A stretch of DNA of 64,000 bases from Chelonoidis abingdonii (taxonomy: Eukaryota; Chordata; Testudines; Testudinidae): the NCBI RefSeq assembly GCF_003597395.2, contig NC_133770.1, positions 87,517,013-87,581,012 of the forward strand. Reading direction: 5' to 3'. The translations under genes were made by a program, and so were the position numbers. The notes under the pieces are model-generated. The model made no database searches and was not told the DNA's origin. It saw nothing but the letters and a program-made list of their open reading frames with translations. Shown here piece after piece: positions 1 through 10,969 of the stretch (the first letter of the stretch is position 1; every line of letters starts with the position of its first letter).

Positions 1-183
1 CTCCACCAAGCCCAACGGAGTTGCGGAATCGACAGAGGGAGCCGCGGATATTGATCCCGCACCGTGAGGACAGTGAGTAATTCGATCTTAGATACTTCGA
101 CTTCAGCTACGTTATTCATGTAGCTGAAGTTGCGTATCTAAGATCGATTTCCGCCCCCCCACCCCCCAGTGTAGACCAGCCCT
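1..183 (+). repeat. 3' part of a Harbinger-like non-autonomous DNA transposon, cut by the window edge
   Basis: The right end reads AGTGTAGACCAGCCC, the reverse complement of the GGGC/GGCC..GTCTACACT ends of elements at 60975 and 55290. Just inside is a hairpin: 82-110 pairs with 120-147 (TCGATCTTAGATAC near the arm base, CTTCAGCTAC near the loop). The copy at 60975-61249 has the equivalent hairpin, so both belong to one family. The left end lies outside the window. Confidence 0.65.
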
Positions 184-504
184 GGGAAAGCTAAAAGTCA
201 CTGTTCAAGCATCATACCTAAAAAAACAAAAAAAACTATCCTATTATATTGGATTGCATAAATAATCCATGATTGCTTGATTAATATGATCCATCACTAT
301 ACTGGTATCTATGATTCTGTAGTGGTAAATTCAATAACTTCTAATTAGCATTGCTCATATAATTGTATACTTTTAATCTTGATAAGCAACTCTTGCCACC
401 AAAAATACATCAGATAAAATTATAAGCTAAATTGTAGCTCATAGTCAAAAAAGACCATTCACTATTTAGCTAATGGACTAGAATTAAAATTTCCCCCCTA
501 AAGA

Positions 505-757
505 CAGGGGGCAGCTCCAGACATTTTGCCACCCCAAGCACAGAGGGTCTGCTGGTCCTGCGGCTTTGGCAGACCTCCCACAGGCATGTCTGCAGAAAGT
601 CCTCCGAAGCTGCGGGACCAGCGGACCCTCCGCAGGCAAGCTGCCGAAGGCACTCTGCCTGCTGCCCTAGCGGCGACCAGCAGAGTGCCCTGCCCTCCCC
701 CTGCGGCTTGCCGTCCCAGGCACACGCTTGGAGCCCCAGTGCCTGGAGCCGCCCCTG
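505..757. mobile_element. Short non-autonomous hAT element with 8-bp target-site duplication
   Basis: The ends are inverted: CAGGGGGCAGCTCCAGACA on the left, and CAGGGGCGGCTCCAGGCA when the right end is reverse-complemented. They are flanked by CCTAAAGA (497-504) and CCTAAAGC (758-765), an 8-bp duplication with one mismatch. CAGGG ends and an 8-bp duplication are typical of hAT transposons. The interior is GC-rich with repeated GGTCCGCTGGTCC-like words. The overlapping short ORFs on both strands are compositional and not genes. Confidence 0.8.
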
Positions 758-2554
758 CCTAAAGCGTACTTCAGAAGATAATAGACCAAGCTTGTGTGTC
801 TAGTTGTTGTCTTCATGAATCACTGCCAAAGTAGCACTGGTCAACTTAATCACAGCACATAAATTATCCAACTAACTTAATTCAAAGGCAGAAAAATGGG
901 CTGCCTGCCATTAGGAGGTGATTTTATTTTTACAGACTTGATTGTATTTCTCAGTTGTTTGATGAATAGTTTGTGTGAAGGAATTTGAGCCCTGGGCTTG
1001 TTTGGAGACTGCTTGCTATGCATATCCACTATTTGTTGCTCATATGAGGTGTGACCTGAGTCACACATTATTGCAGTTACCTTTTTTAGGAGTGTGTGGA
1101 TAGCTTATGAACTAAGACTACTCCAGTTTTTAAAACCAATCATTCTGACTTGTTAGACACAGCTATTGCTTGAATAATAATAAAAAGACAATCTACCAGC
1201 ACCACAGTGAAGCCTGTCACACCTATCTTAAGAAAGATAGGAGGCTTTTAGGTAACACGGTGTTTTGTCAGCATTATACAAAAACCTTCTGAATAGCTTA
1301 ATCAAAAAGCTAATTACAGTACCACACAATCCTATCAAATCTTGGCCACTGTGACCTGTTGAAGGAACAGTGTCTCTGCTCAATAGCTTTTTGGAATCAC
1401 TCTGGTTCTGTTAACCTGCAAGGGTGTGTACTCTTAAAATAGATCCTTCAGGTCACTGAGGTAGGTAGGGCCCAATCTCAATGCAAGAGATAATGGAAAT
1501 GTTCAGTTCTTGATGCTATTCTAGTTGCTAATTGCCTAACCGCCAGCTAAGCTAAGACAGCTGCATCATAAGTGGGGGCAGGTATGTGAACTGAGCCAGA
1601 AATTCAGGGTTCTCACTATGGTCCTCATCCGTTTGGCTGTTAAAATAAATCCACTATCAGCCTTGGTAGCTCCTGTGCCACTACAGAGAGAAAATTCAAC
1701 AGCTCATATGGACTTTGTAACGGAGTAGGGCAAATGCTATACCAGAATTAGTCCCAACTTGGCCTGGGATTCCCACACAAGATGAATACACTGGATCAGA
1801 TGCTCAAGATTGTGCCACTGGTCCAGGCCTGAAGAATTTAGAGTGGCACCAGTTGCTGGCCCTCAGTAAGTCATTCTGGTGGTCAAAGTTGAATGGAACT
1901 CAGCATTGCTGCACCCATACCCCTTATTTCCAAGGGGCTGGAAGATACATACATGCAAAAAACTTTTGCATGTACATATATTTTTTTTCTGTGAAAGCAT
2001 TCTGCAGCCATATTCTGACTGACAGTTGATACTCACTTGAAGGAAGGCTTGTTATCCACAGCACTGTGAATATGAGCACTACTGAGGGGGACTACATTTC
2101 CCAAAGTAACAGGCCAAATGCAAACTACTCCCTGCTTGGCAATGCAGTAATCCACACTAAGAGTAGTGGCACTGACTGCCCACAGCATAGTGATGGAACA
2201 GTGCAAGCTATAGCAGTAAAAGCCATAGACTGCACAATCCCAGCTGGGCTAGGAAAGTGATTCTCCTAATCATGAGGAGGACAGAGCCTGGGGTTTAGGA
2301 CATATGTTATCACTTGCAAGAAAAAAGCATGGGGCAAGAACACGGACCAAAAAGATAGAAGTGAATGTGCTACCTACAAGGAACCTGCCACATGGTATGA
2401 AACTTGCATTGGACATATTAGAACAGGGAAATATGTATTTAGAGAGGTCCAAAGCCTGAGGTTACCCAACCCAGCTCTTAAACCCCCACTGACATCTATG
2501 GGAATTTTGCCAGTTGAGGGACAGTATTTAGCACAACGTGCATATGGTTTAGAA

Positions 2555-2867
2555 CAGGGGTAGGAGACCTATGGCACAGGTGCTGAAGGCAGCACTCAAG
2601 CTGATTTTCAGCGGCACTTACATTGCCTGGGTTCTGGCTACCAGTCTGAGGGGCTCTGCATTTTAATTTAATTTTAAATGAAGCTCCTTAAATATTTTGA
2701 AACCTTATTAATTTTACCTACAACAATAGTTTAGTTATATATTATAGACTTCTAGAAAGAGACCTTCTAAAAACATTAAAATGTAATCCTGGCACGCAAA
2801 ACCTTAAATTAGAGTGAATAAATGAAGACTCGGCACACCGCTTCTGAAAGGTTGCCACTAACCCCTG
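2555..2867. mobile_element. Non-autonomous hAT element with perfect 8-bp target-site duplication
   Basis: The element starts CAGGGGTAGGAGACC and ends in ..AACCCCTG. Both sides are flanked by GTTTAGAA (2547-2554 and 2868-2875). The AT-rich interior and both ends match the copy at 43728-44490. It contains no transposase, so it would depend on an autonomous hAT enzyme elsewhere. Confidence 0.9.
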
Positions 2868-5087
2868 GTTTAGAAGGATGTAATACATTTCTTAAAGGGC
2901 TCTTTTCTTTCTCCTCTAAAATCAATCTGAAGGGAAGAGTACGTCTCTTTATCCCTCCCTGGCTAAACTGGTGCATTTCACACACTGGAATACTGCAGTC
3001 CTTTTCTGAGCTGTATGGCTGTGAAAGAACCAGTGGAGAAGTGGTCATTTATGTACAGCAAGTTCCTATACTGCCAGGGTGGAGCACCTACCATACTACT
3101 CAAATGTATGGCAGTGCACTGCAGTCGCCACCTTTTCTGAGTAAAGTGCACAGCAATCCAAACAACGGGAGATTTATTTTCTTTTTCTTTATGACACAGG
3201 TCCCTGAAAAGGCATTCTTTTGCATAAATTGCTTTTACTCTTATAATTTCGCTTAACAATAATTCCTGGTGAATACGCAGATAACAACAACAAGGCAAGC
3301 TTTACTTTCACTCAGACTTAATCAAATAGATCATTACGTAGTCTTAGTTTTTTTAACCATTAAAATATTTTCATTTATAAAAACTAATCTAAATATAAAT
3401 ATTAACACTAAAGATTGAAATCACTTGATGACAAAATCATTCTTTGTGTGCTATAACATGTTTTTATGATTTTTTTAACAGGATAAATTAAATCTTTGCA
3501 CATATTTGGCACAAGTAAATCTGTAAAAATGCAAATACCATGTAGCGAGGTGGGGCAGAGTTTGTTTTGTTTTGCAATATCTACACACTACACATTTTTG
3601 TCAAAGACGACTTAACACTGTAACAACAGTAGTTGCTTTTCATGCCTCTTATGGAAAACATCCTACTCCAAAGTCTGTTTTTGAAACCACACTAACAGAA
3701 CAAAAGCCATTAATCTATTAAAATCAGTCATTTCTGCATTGATATTACATACACAGTATTAGCTTATTATTAGACAATTATGTAAACTAACCACTATTAG
3801 TGACATTTCATGACACGCATACCTGCATAAACAAAAATCTGGGAATGTATTGTACACACATAAGAGACCACTCTACTGGATGGAGATTGAAAAATGTATT
3901 AGGCATCCTACTCTGTTTGATCGCCTTCATTAGATGGTGAGGACCAAGTTCTGTCCTCAGACTTGTGCAAACAAATTGAAGATAATGAGGACTGCAAGAA
4001 AATAACACAAGACATAATTTAGCCCAGAATGACCATCCTGGGCTAGATCTTCAACTGGTGTAAATCACCATAATTCCACCAATATCAATGGAACTACGGG
4101 GATTTCCACCAGTAGGGGATATGGCCCTATGCTTCTAATTGGACCCAATTATTTTCAAATAATCGGATGATCCAATTGCACTGGTGAGGAGACTTCAAAT
4201 TAGGAGGGAAGTTCACACTGGACCCATTTATCTGGCTCCTCTGACCACGTCTGGGTGGGCTTGGAAAAAATGGAAGCTGGATCTGACCGACTCCTTACTT
4301 TTAGCAGTGCAGAATCCAAGCCTACTGATCAGATCTTGCTAAACTAAAACTATTCCATCTCTTCGATATACAGGCCTGAACTGCCAAAATGGCTACCTAC
4401 AACGTATGTGCACTTTTCGGTAGTGCTGAGCATCCGCAGTTACCGAGGAAGACATGGGAGCTGTGAACGCTCAGCATTTCTGACAACCAGGCTGCTCTTC
4501 TGTAGGTAGCCTAAATGTAGCTCAAGGTGCCTAAACGGAGGCACCCAAATTTGAAAATGTTGACCATCATTTTTTGAATCAGTCAGAAGCTGTTTAATGT
4601 CCTCAACTTTTAAATTACTGCATATTTTAAAATTTATTTCTAAACCTCTGTGGTTAAATACACTAATCGCTCCTTAGGGTTCTGTACTGTCCACTGATGG
4701 TCAGTACAGAGAGGTGCTACTTCTAGTGCAGCTTCAGGAGGCATTCTGCGATACAGGAAGAGCATGTCTGCTGCTACACTCCTGTATGGTGTGTGGCTCA
4801 GCACCCTCAGTGAACTGATCCTGCTCTGGGGGTCAGCATGGAAGGGGGAAGAGCCATGGCCCCATTTCCTCTCTGCTTCCTTTAGATTACAGGGGAGAGC
4901 AGTCCTAGTGCTCCTCAGAGCAAAGGGACTACAATTCTGAAAGGCCCCTCCACGCATCATGCAAGGGAGGGGAAGAGAGGTGGCCCTCGTAGCACTTGTA
5001 CAAGGGCCTTTTATAACTAGCCCTTAATGTTTAAAAATACGTTTCAGGAAGCACTTTCTTTGAACAATATCCAACACCCTGCATTGT

Positions 5088-5093
5088 TTTATT
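5088..5093 (-). promoter_or_regulatory. Candidate poly(A) signal AATAAA for MYRIP
   Basis: TTTATT on plus reads AATAAA on minus, about 0.8 kb past the proposed stop codon. The minus strand just beyond it is G/T-rich (GGTGTTGGATATTGTT), as expected of a downstream element. AATAAA is common in AT-rich DNA, and another lies near 4631-4636, so the choice is uncertain. Confidence 0.35.
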
Positions 5094-5879
5094 CTAATTT
5101 TGTAATCTTAAACATTTGATAAGATTAATTCAGAGATGCACCTGCTGAGTGTAACAAATATTTAGGACACTGCCTAAAATGGATTATGCTTCTAAGCATA
5201 GAGATGCAAGGGGTTGATTTTGCAATGGTTTTCAGAAGCCAAAATAATGACTCAGAATTTATCTTTTTGTAGACATGATACATGTACATCCCCCACCACA
5301 GTATGGTGGAATGTGCCAGCCTATTGCAAATGTAAACTGCTCCTTTAGCATCCAAACAGCCCAGGTCTGGAGACAGAATAATAACTCAGACAAAGTTACG
5401 CTATCAGCATACAGAGGGTCTTTTAGAAAACAATATTGGGACTGATCTGTAAACACTGAACTCAGTGTCAAACGTGCCAGCAAATATGGATCACAGGTTT
5501 GTTTTTGACCTCTCTCTTCACATGAAATATTGACCAACAATTATGGTTAAATTAAGTATACAAAAACATATTGTATTTTAAAGACAATATACTTTAGTAC
5601 AATCAATGGGGGGGAAAAAGTGCATCTTAAAACATGGAGCCTTGCTTATGAAACTCAGTATCCTTTCTGGAGTCTCATGAAAACTTTAAGGCAGAGTTTC
5701 CATTAGCAGACCACAATGCTGGACAGCTTTCTCAGTGAGGTATCCAAACAAAGCCCTATTACTGAGGCATTGTGGGTTCTCGAGGGTCTGTTTCTATTGG
5801 ACATATACAATGGCTGTTCAGTAAAGGCACTATAGTGTACGGCCTTAGGCAGTGTGTTATTGGCAGTAGTTTTGTAAAT
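5094..5879 (-). other. MYRIP: Probable MYRIP 3' untranslated region
   Basis: This stretch lies between the stop codon at 5880-5882 and the candidate AATAAA at 5088. It is AT-rich with no continuing frame. Its extent is inferred only from the poly(A) signal. Confidence 0.4.
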
Positions 5880-5912
5880 CTAGTACATTACAGCAGATCC
5901 TACAGTCGGTTC
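5880..5912 (-). CDS. MYRIP: MYRIP last coding exon (10 codons plus stop)
   Basis: On minus, the acceptor TTCTCTCCATTCTAG is followed by EPTVGSAVMY and TAG. Human MYRIP ends in a closely similar decapeptide that finishes SAVMY, which identifies this tiny exon despite its length. It is entered in phase 0 from the exon ending at 6912 (..KDLM). It supplies residues 571-580 of the partial protein and finishes the conserved C terminus. A reader following only the open frame would miss it, because the previous exon stays open for 27 more bases to a TAA at 6885. Confidence 0.9.
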   Translation of the reverse strand, partial: EPTVGSAVMY

Positions 5913-6911
5913 CTAGAATGGAGAGAAAAGGGAAACATTAGCAAAAGATTTCATAATGACACAGAATGTATAGAGTACAATGCTGACAAGGCTTTTTAAA
6001 TGAAAGGGGACCATCAATGTTTTATTGCCAGGTGAAATATACCCCATGTAGTACAAAGACTTGTATACCACTTAAGTCCCCTCCTGATTGTTGAGATGAG
6101 CTGAGCTGCTTCTGTTGACAGTCCTTAGATTTGAACTCTGTGGGTGAAATCCTGGCCCCACTAAAGGTAAAAGCAAAACTCTCATTGACTTCAATGGGGC
6201 AACGATCTCAATTTGGGTGTCTGGGGCAAGGTGTTTTCAGCTCTTGGACTTGTTCCCCCATTGGCCTGCTAGAACACGAGATTATTGATCTTCTGGGTAC
6301 AGTGAATGGCCCACTTGTTCACACGGGGAGGAAATTCACCCTAAGCAGAGAGCCAGTATGTGATCTATGCATCACTTAACTCCCACTAAATCCCTATTCT
6401 GAGCATTTCCCCGTAAGCAGCTGAGATATGAAGAGAGTGTCTTCTACTGTATTATATTGTGGCATTGTTGCTGTCTGGGTCTGCCCCACAAGTTTGTGCT
6501 GTGGAGTGAATGTCTACTAATTCTGCCTATTTTGACAGGATTTTTTTGAAATGCTTTATATTTATAATTCTATAAACACACTCAGAGAACTTGCAGTAGG
6601 AGCGTGTTTATGCACATCAATGTAGGTACAGACTAGACTAGGGCTTGTCTACACTTACCGGGGGTTCGACATGTGGTGATTGATGCATCGGTGGTCGATT
6701 TAGCGGGTCTTCACTAGACCCACTAAATCGACCACTAATCATTCTCTGGTCGACTCCTATACTCTACCTGAATGAGAAGGGCAAGAGGAGTTGATAGGAG
6801 AGCATGAGCAAGTGAGTAAGGGCTAGGGACAATCTAGTCTTAAATGAGTAATCTCTCTCTCCGTATTTCCTGCTCTTAACAGTTTTAACAAAGTCTGTTC
6901 TCAGATGTTAC
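5913..6911 (-). other. MYRIP intron, about 1 kb
   Basis: Donor ATG|GTAACA at 6911, acceptor CTAG at 5913. It contains a truncated Harbinger-like element (6641-about 6830) and a short foldback fragment near 6142-6200 (TTGACTTCAATGGGGC). The first 27 bases continue the upstream frame to a TAA, so intron retention would give a different C terminus. Confidence 0.8.
6641..6830 (+). repeat. 5' part of a Harbinger-like element with a hairpin
   Basis: It begins GGGCTTGTCTACACTTACC. It then contains GGTCGATTTAGCGGGTCT (from 6693) facing AGACCCACTAAATCGACC (from 6716), an 18-bp hairpin. The following GTCGACTCC..ACTC stretch matches the interior of the complete copy at 60975-61249. No right terminus is visible, so it is truncated; the end given is approximate. 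Confidence 0.6.
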
Positions 6912-7030
6912 CATCAAGTCCTTGGCAGTGCTTTTTCTCTCTTTAGTTCTTTGTGGTAGAGATCCTTGGAGCATAAAGTTTCTGTTAAATGTTTTAACAG
7001 TAGTAACTGGAGAAGCATCAATATTTTCAC
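6912..7030 (-). CDS. MYRIP: MYRIP coding exon, penultimate
   Basis: Acceptor CTCCCAG at 7031. The first two bases (GT) complete a Gly codon started by the exon ending at 8395. Thirty-nine codons follow, including TTVKTFNRNFMLQGS and RTKERKSTAKDLM, and the exon ends in phase 0 at ATG|GTAACA. The conserved KTFNxNFxLQGS and TKERKxTxKDLM blocks are characteristic of the extreme C terminus of MYRIP, within the actin-binding C-terminal part. This is residues 532-570 of the partial product. The alternative is read-through to TAA at 6885, giving VTSENRLC. I judge that to be intron, because a matching last exon exists at 5912. Confidence 0.92.
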
Positions 7031-8394
7031 CTGGGAGGGAAAAAATGGGAACATCCTTTACGTGACAACTTGAACCAAGCATCAGACTTGAAAAAGCAAC
7101 TCTTCTAGCTCTTTAGAGACTTAAACCTAAGTTTTGAGGAAAGTTGGGTTTACTTTAAATGGAAACTGGAAGGCTGTGATATTGTAAGAGAGGTTTTTGA
7201 AATTATGAGACAGCCTGGTTCACTATCAAGTGACTTCACTTCCATCAATGGAATTATACTGCCATACGATTAGAGTAAAGCAGTGGTGAATCGGGTCCAG
7301 AACTTGTCTGAGATAGGTATTTTCACACCACTGAAGAATTAAAAAAATTGGAAGGCACACACCGAAAACTTAGGAAACGTGGAGTAAACAGGAAAGCAAA
7401 GACAGATTTATCGCATGAAAATGTTCATATGTGTACACTATATCCCAGATAATGTCACTAAGCCAAAAGTTATAGATGAATTCAAGAGATACATTTCTTA
7501 AGATGATTTGGTGGCATGGCGAAAACCTGACACTGGGATGAAGGTAAATAAATGAGACAGGCGTGTTAGCTGGGTAGCTTCACCCTGTCCCTAAAACTTC
7601 CTATGCCCTCCAGCCTGGATTCAGCAAGGCACTTAGAGATGTGCCTTGCCTTCAGCAAGGCACTTAAATTAAGCTCACATTTAAATGTTTTATTAAATAG
7701 TGCTTTACTGGATTCAGGCCTTAATTACGCTTTTCCATGTGTATATAGTAAACTCTAATCAAGTGCATTGACCCTCCAGAAACTAGAAATATTTTTAAGA
7801 CAAGAAATGGGATCTGTTGTCTCTGGCACAGGTGGCTTCCTCACACAAGCTCCACATAATTCCAGAATAATGCTTTGAACTACAATTGTCCATCGCTAAC
7901 TAGCAGAGCTGGTGCTTGGCATAAGCAGACTATGCAATTGCTTAGGGCCCCGAGCAGCTCAAAGGGCCCCCCCATTTGCTTTTTCCTGCATGTTATATGG
8001 GGGGCCCCCCAATGGGCTAGCACCATCTCTGCTAACTAGCATGCTGTGATTGCTCTGTCTGCTGATTCTAACCTTCACTCACTTCAAAATACCCTTTTTG
8101 GGATCTTTTCAGGTCACACAGTCATCATTTCTTATTTGCCATAGCCAGTCTTCTGCTCTTGACCCTATTGACGTATGGCACCAAATTAAATCAAATGAGC
8201 AAGTGAAAGTACCTTCCAAAGGGCCAAATCAGTATTTGATTTTATGTACATACAGCTCTGGGGTACTGTTTATTCTCATTGTATTCACTTTGTAATTTAA
8301 TTCCCCTTAGCTGCCCTCTTTAGGCTGTACACTATAGTTTAACCAGAAAGAGAACATAATAAATAAAATGAGTTGAATGAATTTTTTGGTGCAC
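7031..8394 (-). other. MYRIP intron, about 1.4 kb
   Basis: Donor AAAG|GTGCAC at 8394, acceptor CCCAG at 7031. It holds the hAT element at 7904-8031 and a weak foldback fragment near 7215-7310. I see nothing else. Confidence 0.8.
7904..8031. mobile_element. 128-bp hAT mini-element with perfect 8-bp duplication
   Basis: The ends are CAGAGCTGGTGC and, on the right, GCACCATCTCTG, which is their imperfect inverse. Both flanks are CTAACTAG (7896-7903 and 8032-8039), an exact 8-bp duplication. The interior has facing G/C blocks (AGGGCCCC..GGGGCCCC). It sits 364 bp from the exon ending at 8395. Confidence 0.88.
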
Positions 8395-8455
8395 CTTTTA
8401 CTGGTGGAGCTGGAAGCTTTCTCCTCTGCTGTCTTGATGTGTCTATTGTTTGCAT
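8395..8455 (-). CDS. MYRIP: MYRIP coding exon (61 bp)
   Basis: Acceptor GTTTTTCACAG precedes ATGCAAACAATAG. The 20 codons read MQTIDTSRQQRRKLPAPPVK plus one base of a split Gly codon, and the donor is AAAG|GTGCAC. The basic/proline motif RRKLPAPPVK is strongly conserved in MYRIP. The ATG is an internal Met, not a start. Residues 511-530 of the partial protein. It is separated from the next exon upstream by only 87 bp. Confidence 0.92.
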
Positions 8456-8542
8456 CTGTGAAAAACACATAGGTTTTACTAAGCTTTAATTCAGAAAGAG
8501 GCAGGGTCTTCCCCCGTGCAAAACTGCATAATGTTGTGGCAC
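8456..8542 (-). other. MYRIP mini-intron, 87 bp
   Basis: It is bounded by CAG|GTGCCA and TTTCACAG|ATG. The donor is weak because it lacks the usual RAGT after GT. The length is a multiple of three, but reading through meets an in-frame stop, so retention would truncate the protein. Its small size contrasts with the kilobase introns around it. Confidence 0.8.
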
Positions 8543-8647
8543 CTGGTTCATTTGCTTTTGATCCCGTTTTCTTGTCAGGTGAACACATGGAGCCACGTTC
8601 AAGCCTGCAACACTGAGAGCTGAAATTCTGCTCTCGATATCTGAAAT
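8543..8647 (-). CDS. MYRIP: MYRIP coding exon, end of coiled coil
   Basis: Acceptor TTTTGCTTTAAG precedes 35 codons, including ISDIESRISALSVAGLN, then VAPCVHLTRKRDQKQ, then MNQ at the donor. The SDIESRISAL..AGLN motif ends the heptad-repeat coiled coil shared by MYRIP and melanophilin. CV.LTRKRDQKQ starts the basic tail. Phase 0 at both ends. Residues 476-510 of the partial product. Readable intron sequence on both sides extends the open frame (FLFNLLFCFK before, VPQHYAVL after), but splice sites and conservation set the borders. Confidence 0.95.
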
Positions 8648-10136
8648 CTTAAAGCAAAACAATAAATTAAAAAGAAACAAGGGAAGGGAGAAATTTCAAA
8701 ATTACTCTAAACACCACTAGTTAACGGCAAAAGGAACTCATGCTCACATCCTCATCAATCAGAAATATAAAGAAAGAGACAATTGATTTCTTCTGTAGCT
8801 CTCAAAGACAACCTAATTGAGACATTGTGGACTGCTGTGTTCTTTAGTTATGAGTGCCAAAGGGAACATTCACATATTAGAAAAGATGATCGCTCATTAC
8901 ACGGAGTAAACGAATGATCTCGTGGCACTGTGCTCACATTCTCTATGACTATGGACACTTTCCTACATTTGAAAAATACCCAGTACTCAATGACTCATGG
9001 CTGTGTAATTCTAACTTCATTCAAGTTGTGTTTTTAAAAGTTATGTTTAAAGCACTGTATTTTATACTGCATTTGCTACTTCACATTGGTTCTTATTCCT
9101 TTGAACACAGAACAAAGTGGTTTCTTTGTAACAATACCAAATTCTTCTACCTTAAACGTTCTGTAATTCATACTTCGAATACCTCAGTAAAGACAGTTTA
9201 TTAAACCAACAAGCAAATGAACAGCCGAGTAAATAAGCCTTTGGGGAGAAAGCAGGCTGAAGTGGACATAGAGGAAACAAATTATGGAAAAGGGACAAAA
9301 CTAATAGAGAAACGAGAAAACAGCCAGACAGATAACATGTGCAGGTGCACACTGATGACGATATTTTCACTAGGATCGATTGCTTTTTAACTGTTTTAAG
9401 TAAAAACTTATTTTCCTTCGACACCTTGTATGGCTGTCTTTTTTCCTATTTATATTTTACCATACGCTAAAGATTCAAGCCAATACAAAGAAAACACCAT
9501 CCTTGTTGCTACTCAAGTCATTAAGGCAAATCCTGAGGTCTTAGTCCTTACACAGGCAACTGCTGCTGAATGAAGTCAATGCAAGTTTGCCTGTAAAAAA
9601 AATTGTAGTAAAGACCTCAGAATGTGCCACCCAGTATCTATTGGCACAGTGAAACAGTTCAGAAGGTTGTTCAGAACAGAGGTGGTACAATAGCACAGGC
9701 ACATTATGTGACTGCAGTTCTCTCACTCTGGTGTATGAACACCACCTGACTTAATTTACTTCACAGAGTCCAACGTCTTTGCTGAATCTGAAGATGTACA
9801 GCATGCTGTCAATGGAACTTGGGCATGAATCAGCACCTATTGACATTAATGGGTATTTTGCCAACCACTTCAGTAATAGCGGGATTAGAGCCAACATATC
9901 TAGTCCAAAGAAGGGGATTCCTCCTGCATATCTATATGTGATGAAATATGGTCCAAGCAACACACACCCTGCTCAGCTGCTGTTATATGGATACATATTT
10001 TTGGATTATTAAAAGCGAAGTCCAGCTAATTAATCTATGTGGGTACAGACAGAATCTGTATAACAGTGATAAGATTGAATGAGTGAAATATTAATATATA
10101 AGGGCTAAGCATGAGAAAGGTAGTGAATTTCCTCAC
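8648..10136 (-). other. MYRIP intron, about 1.5 kb
   Basis: Donor CAG|GTGAGG at 10136, acceptor TTTAAG at 8648. AT-rich. ORFs at 8914-9204, 9152-9424 and 9751-9963 show no protein character. A faint foldback-type stretch (GTCAATGGAACTT) lies near 9810. No clear element borders. Confidence 0.75.
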
Positions 10137-10298
10137 CTGAAGCTCTGCATGATGAACCTGTGCTGCCGCTGTTGCTACTTGATCCTCCAGATCCGCTAGT
10201 TCCGATTCTGCTGTAACACTGTTGATTTTGCGTGCTGCATCCTCTAATTCATTCAGCTGACCCTCTAACCCGTACACAGTGCCTGCTGTCAGGTACAC
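10137..10298 (-). CDS. MYRIP: MYRIP coding exon, coiled coil
   Basis: Acceptor GATCCTTAG precedes GTG. Fifty-four codons read VYLTAGTVYGLEGQLNEL and ADLEDQVATAAAQVHHAEL among others, ending CAG|GTGAGG. Hydrophobic heptad spacing (LEGQLNELEDAA, LADLEDQVATAAAQV) makes this the main C-terminal coiled coil, which is almost identical across the MYRIP/melanophilin family. Phase 0 at both ends. Residues 422-475 of the partial product. The first codon is an internal Val, not a GTG start. Confidence 0.96.
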
Positions 10299-10449
10299 CT
10301 AAGGATCCAAATCATGGTACAGAGTAAGTCAGATTTGTTTTTATTCATGGTGTAACTCAAAGAGACCACAGACTATTGGCAGCAAAAGATGAAAGCCAAA
10401 AAAACCCAAGACCCACAAAATCTCTGCATGCACCACAGTTGTTATGAAA

Positions 10450-10969
10450 TAGATCTGGTTGGAAATTTATTTTTTCCCTACGGAAAATTTCAACTTTTTG
10501 GTGACAAATCAAAAGTTTAAAAAACTTTAGACTGAAAATGAAAATTTTGAATTGGAATTGCCTCCACGGTACCTCCTGGGAGTTGTATGTTTGGATACCT
10601 CATGACCTCATTTTTCATTATGTGCAAGGCTACCTATCCTGCCTATATCTCCAATTATACAACACAGTTTCCTTATAGAAGTCCTGGCTGTGGTGGCTCA
10701 TGGGAGATGTAGTCTGGTTGGGGAATCCGGCCCCTGGAGGAGAATGGGGGCAGGAGGCAGCCAAACTACAACTCCATGAGGCACTACAGTGCTGTTTTGA
10801 AATGGAAATATTTTCAGCCAAAAACTGAAAACATTTTAGTTTTCAGGTGTTTAGTTTTTTGATGAAAAGTTGAAATTTTAGCACAAATTGACAATTTAGT
10901 AAAAAGTTTTGTTTAAACCCCAATTTTCTGTCAAAAGCAGTTTAGATGGAAAATTTTCAACCAGCCCTA
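10450..10969. mobile_element. 520-bp non-autonomous hAT-like element
   Basis: Left end TAGATCTGGTTGGAAATTT; the right end reverse-complements to TAGGGCTGGTTGAAAATTTT. The flanks are TTATGAAA (10442-10449) and CTATGAAA (10970-10977), an 8-bp duplication with one mismatch. Both ends carry A/T-rich GAAAATTT runs. The middle (about 10560-10800) is GC-richer and unrelated to them, and it shows no transposase frame. Confidence 0.82.

Larger units (their letters stand above)
184..5087. other. Sequence downstream of MYRIP; no gene seen
   Basis: Apart from the hAT elements at 505-757 and 2555-2867, I see no coding pattern, RNA gene or conserved exon here. Short ORFs are present (for example 2822-3256 on plus and 4640-4960 on minus), but they have no recognisable protein character. 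The first overlaps the edge of a transposon. A weak sauropsid foldback-repeat fragment (TGGTGTAAATCACC type) lies near 4040-4140. Confidence 0.5.

Noticed and set aside
4640..4960. Minus ORF containing PPEAALEVAP, considered as a possible terminal MYRIP exon
   Set aside because: No acceptor in phase and poor match; the 5880-5912 exon fits much better.
6885..6911. Read-through end of the MYRIP exon at TAA 6885 as the true C terminus
   Set aside because: A donor lies at 6911 and a conserved terminal exon was found at 5912, so the extra eight codons are intron.
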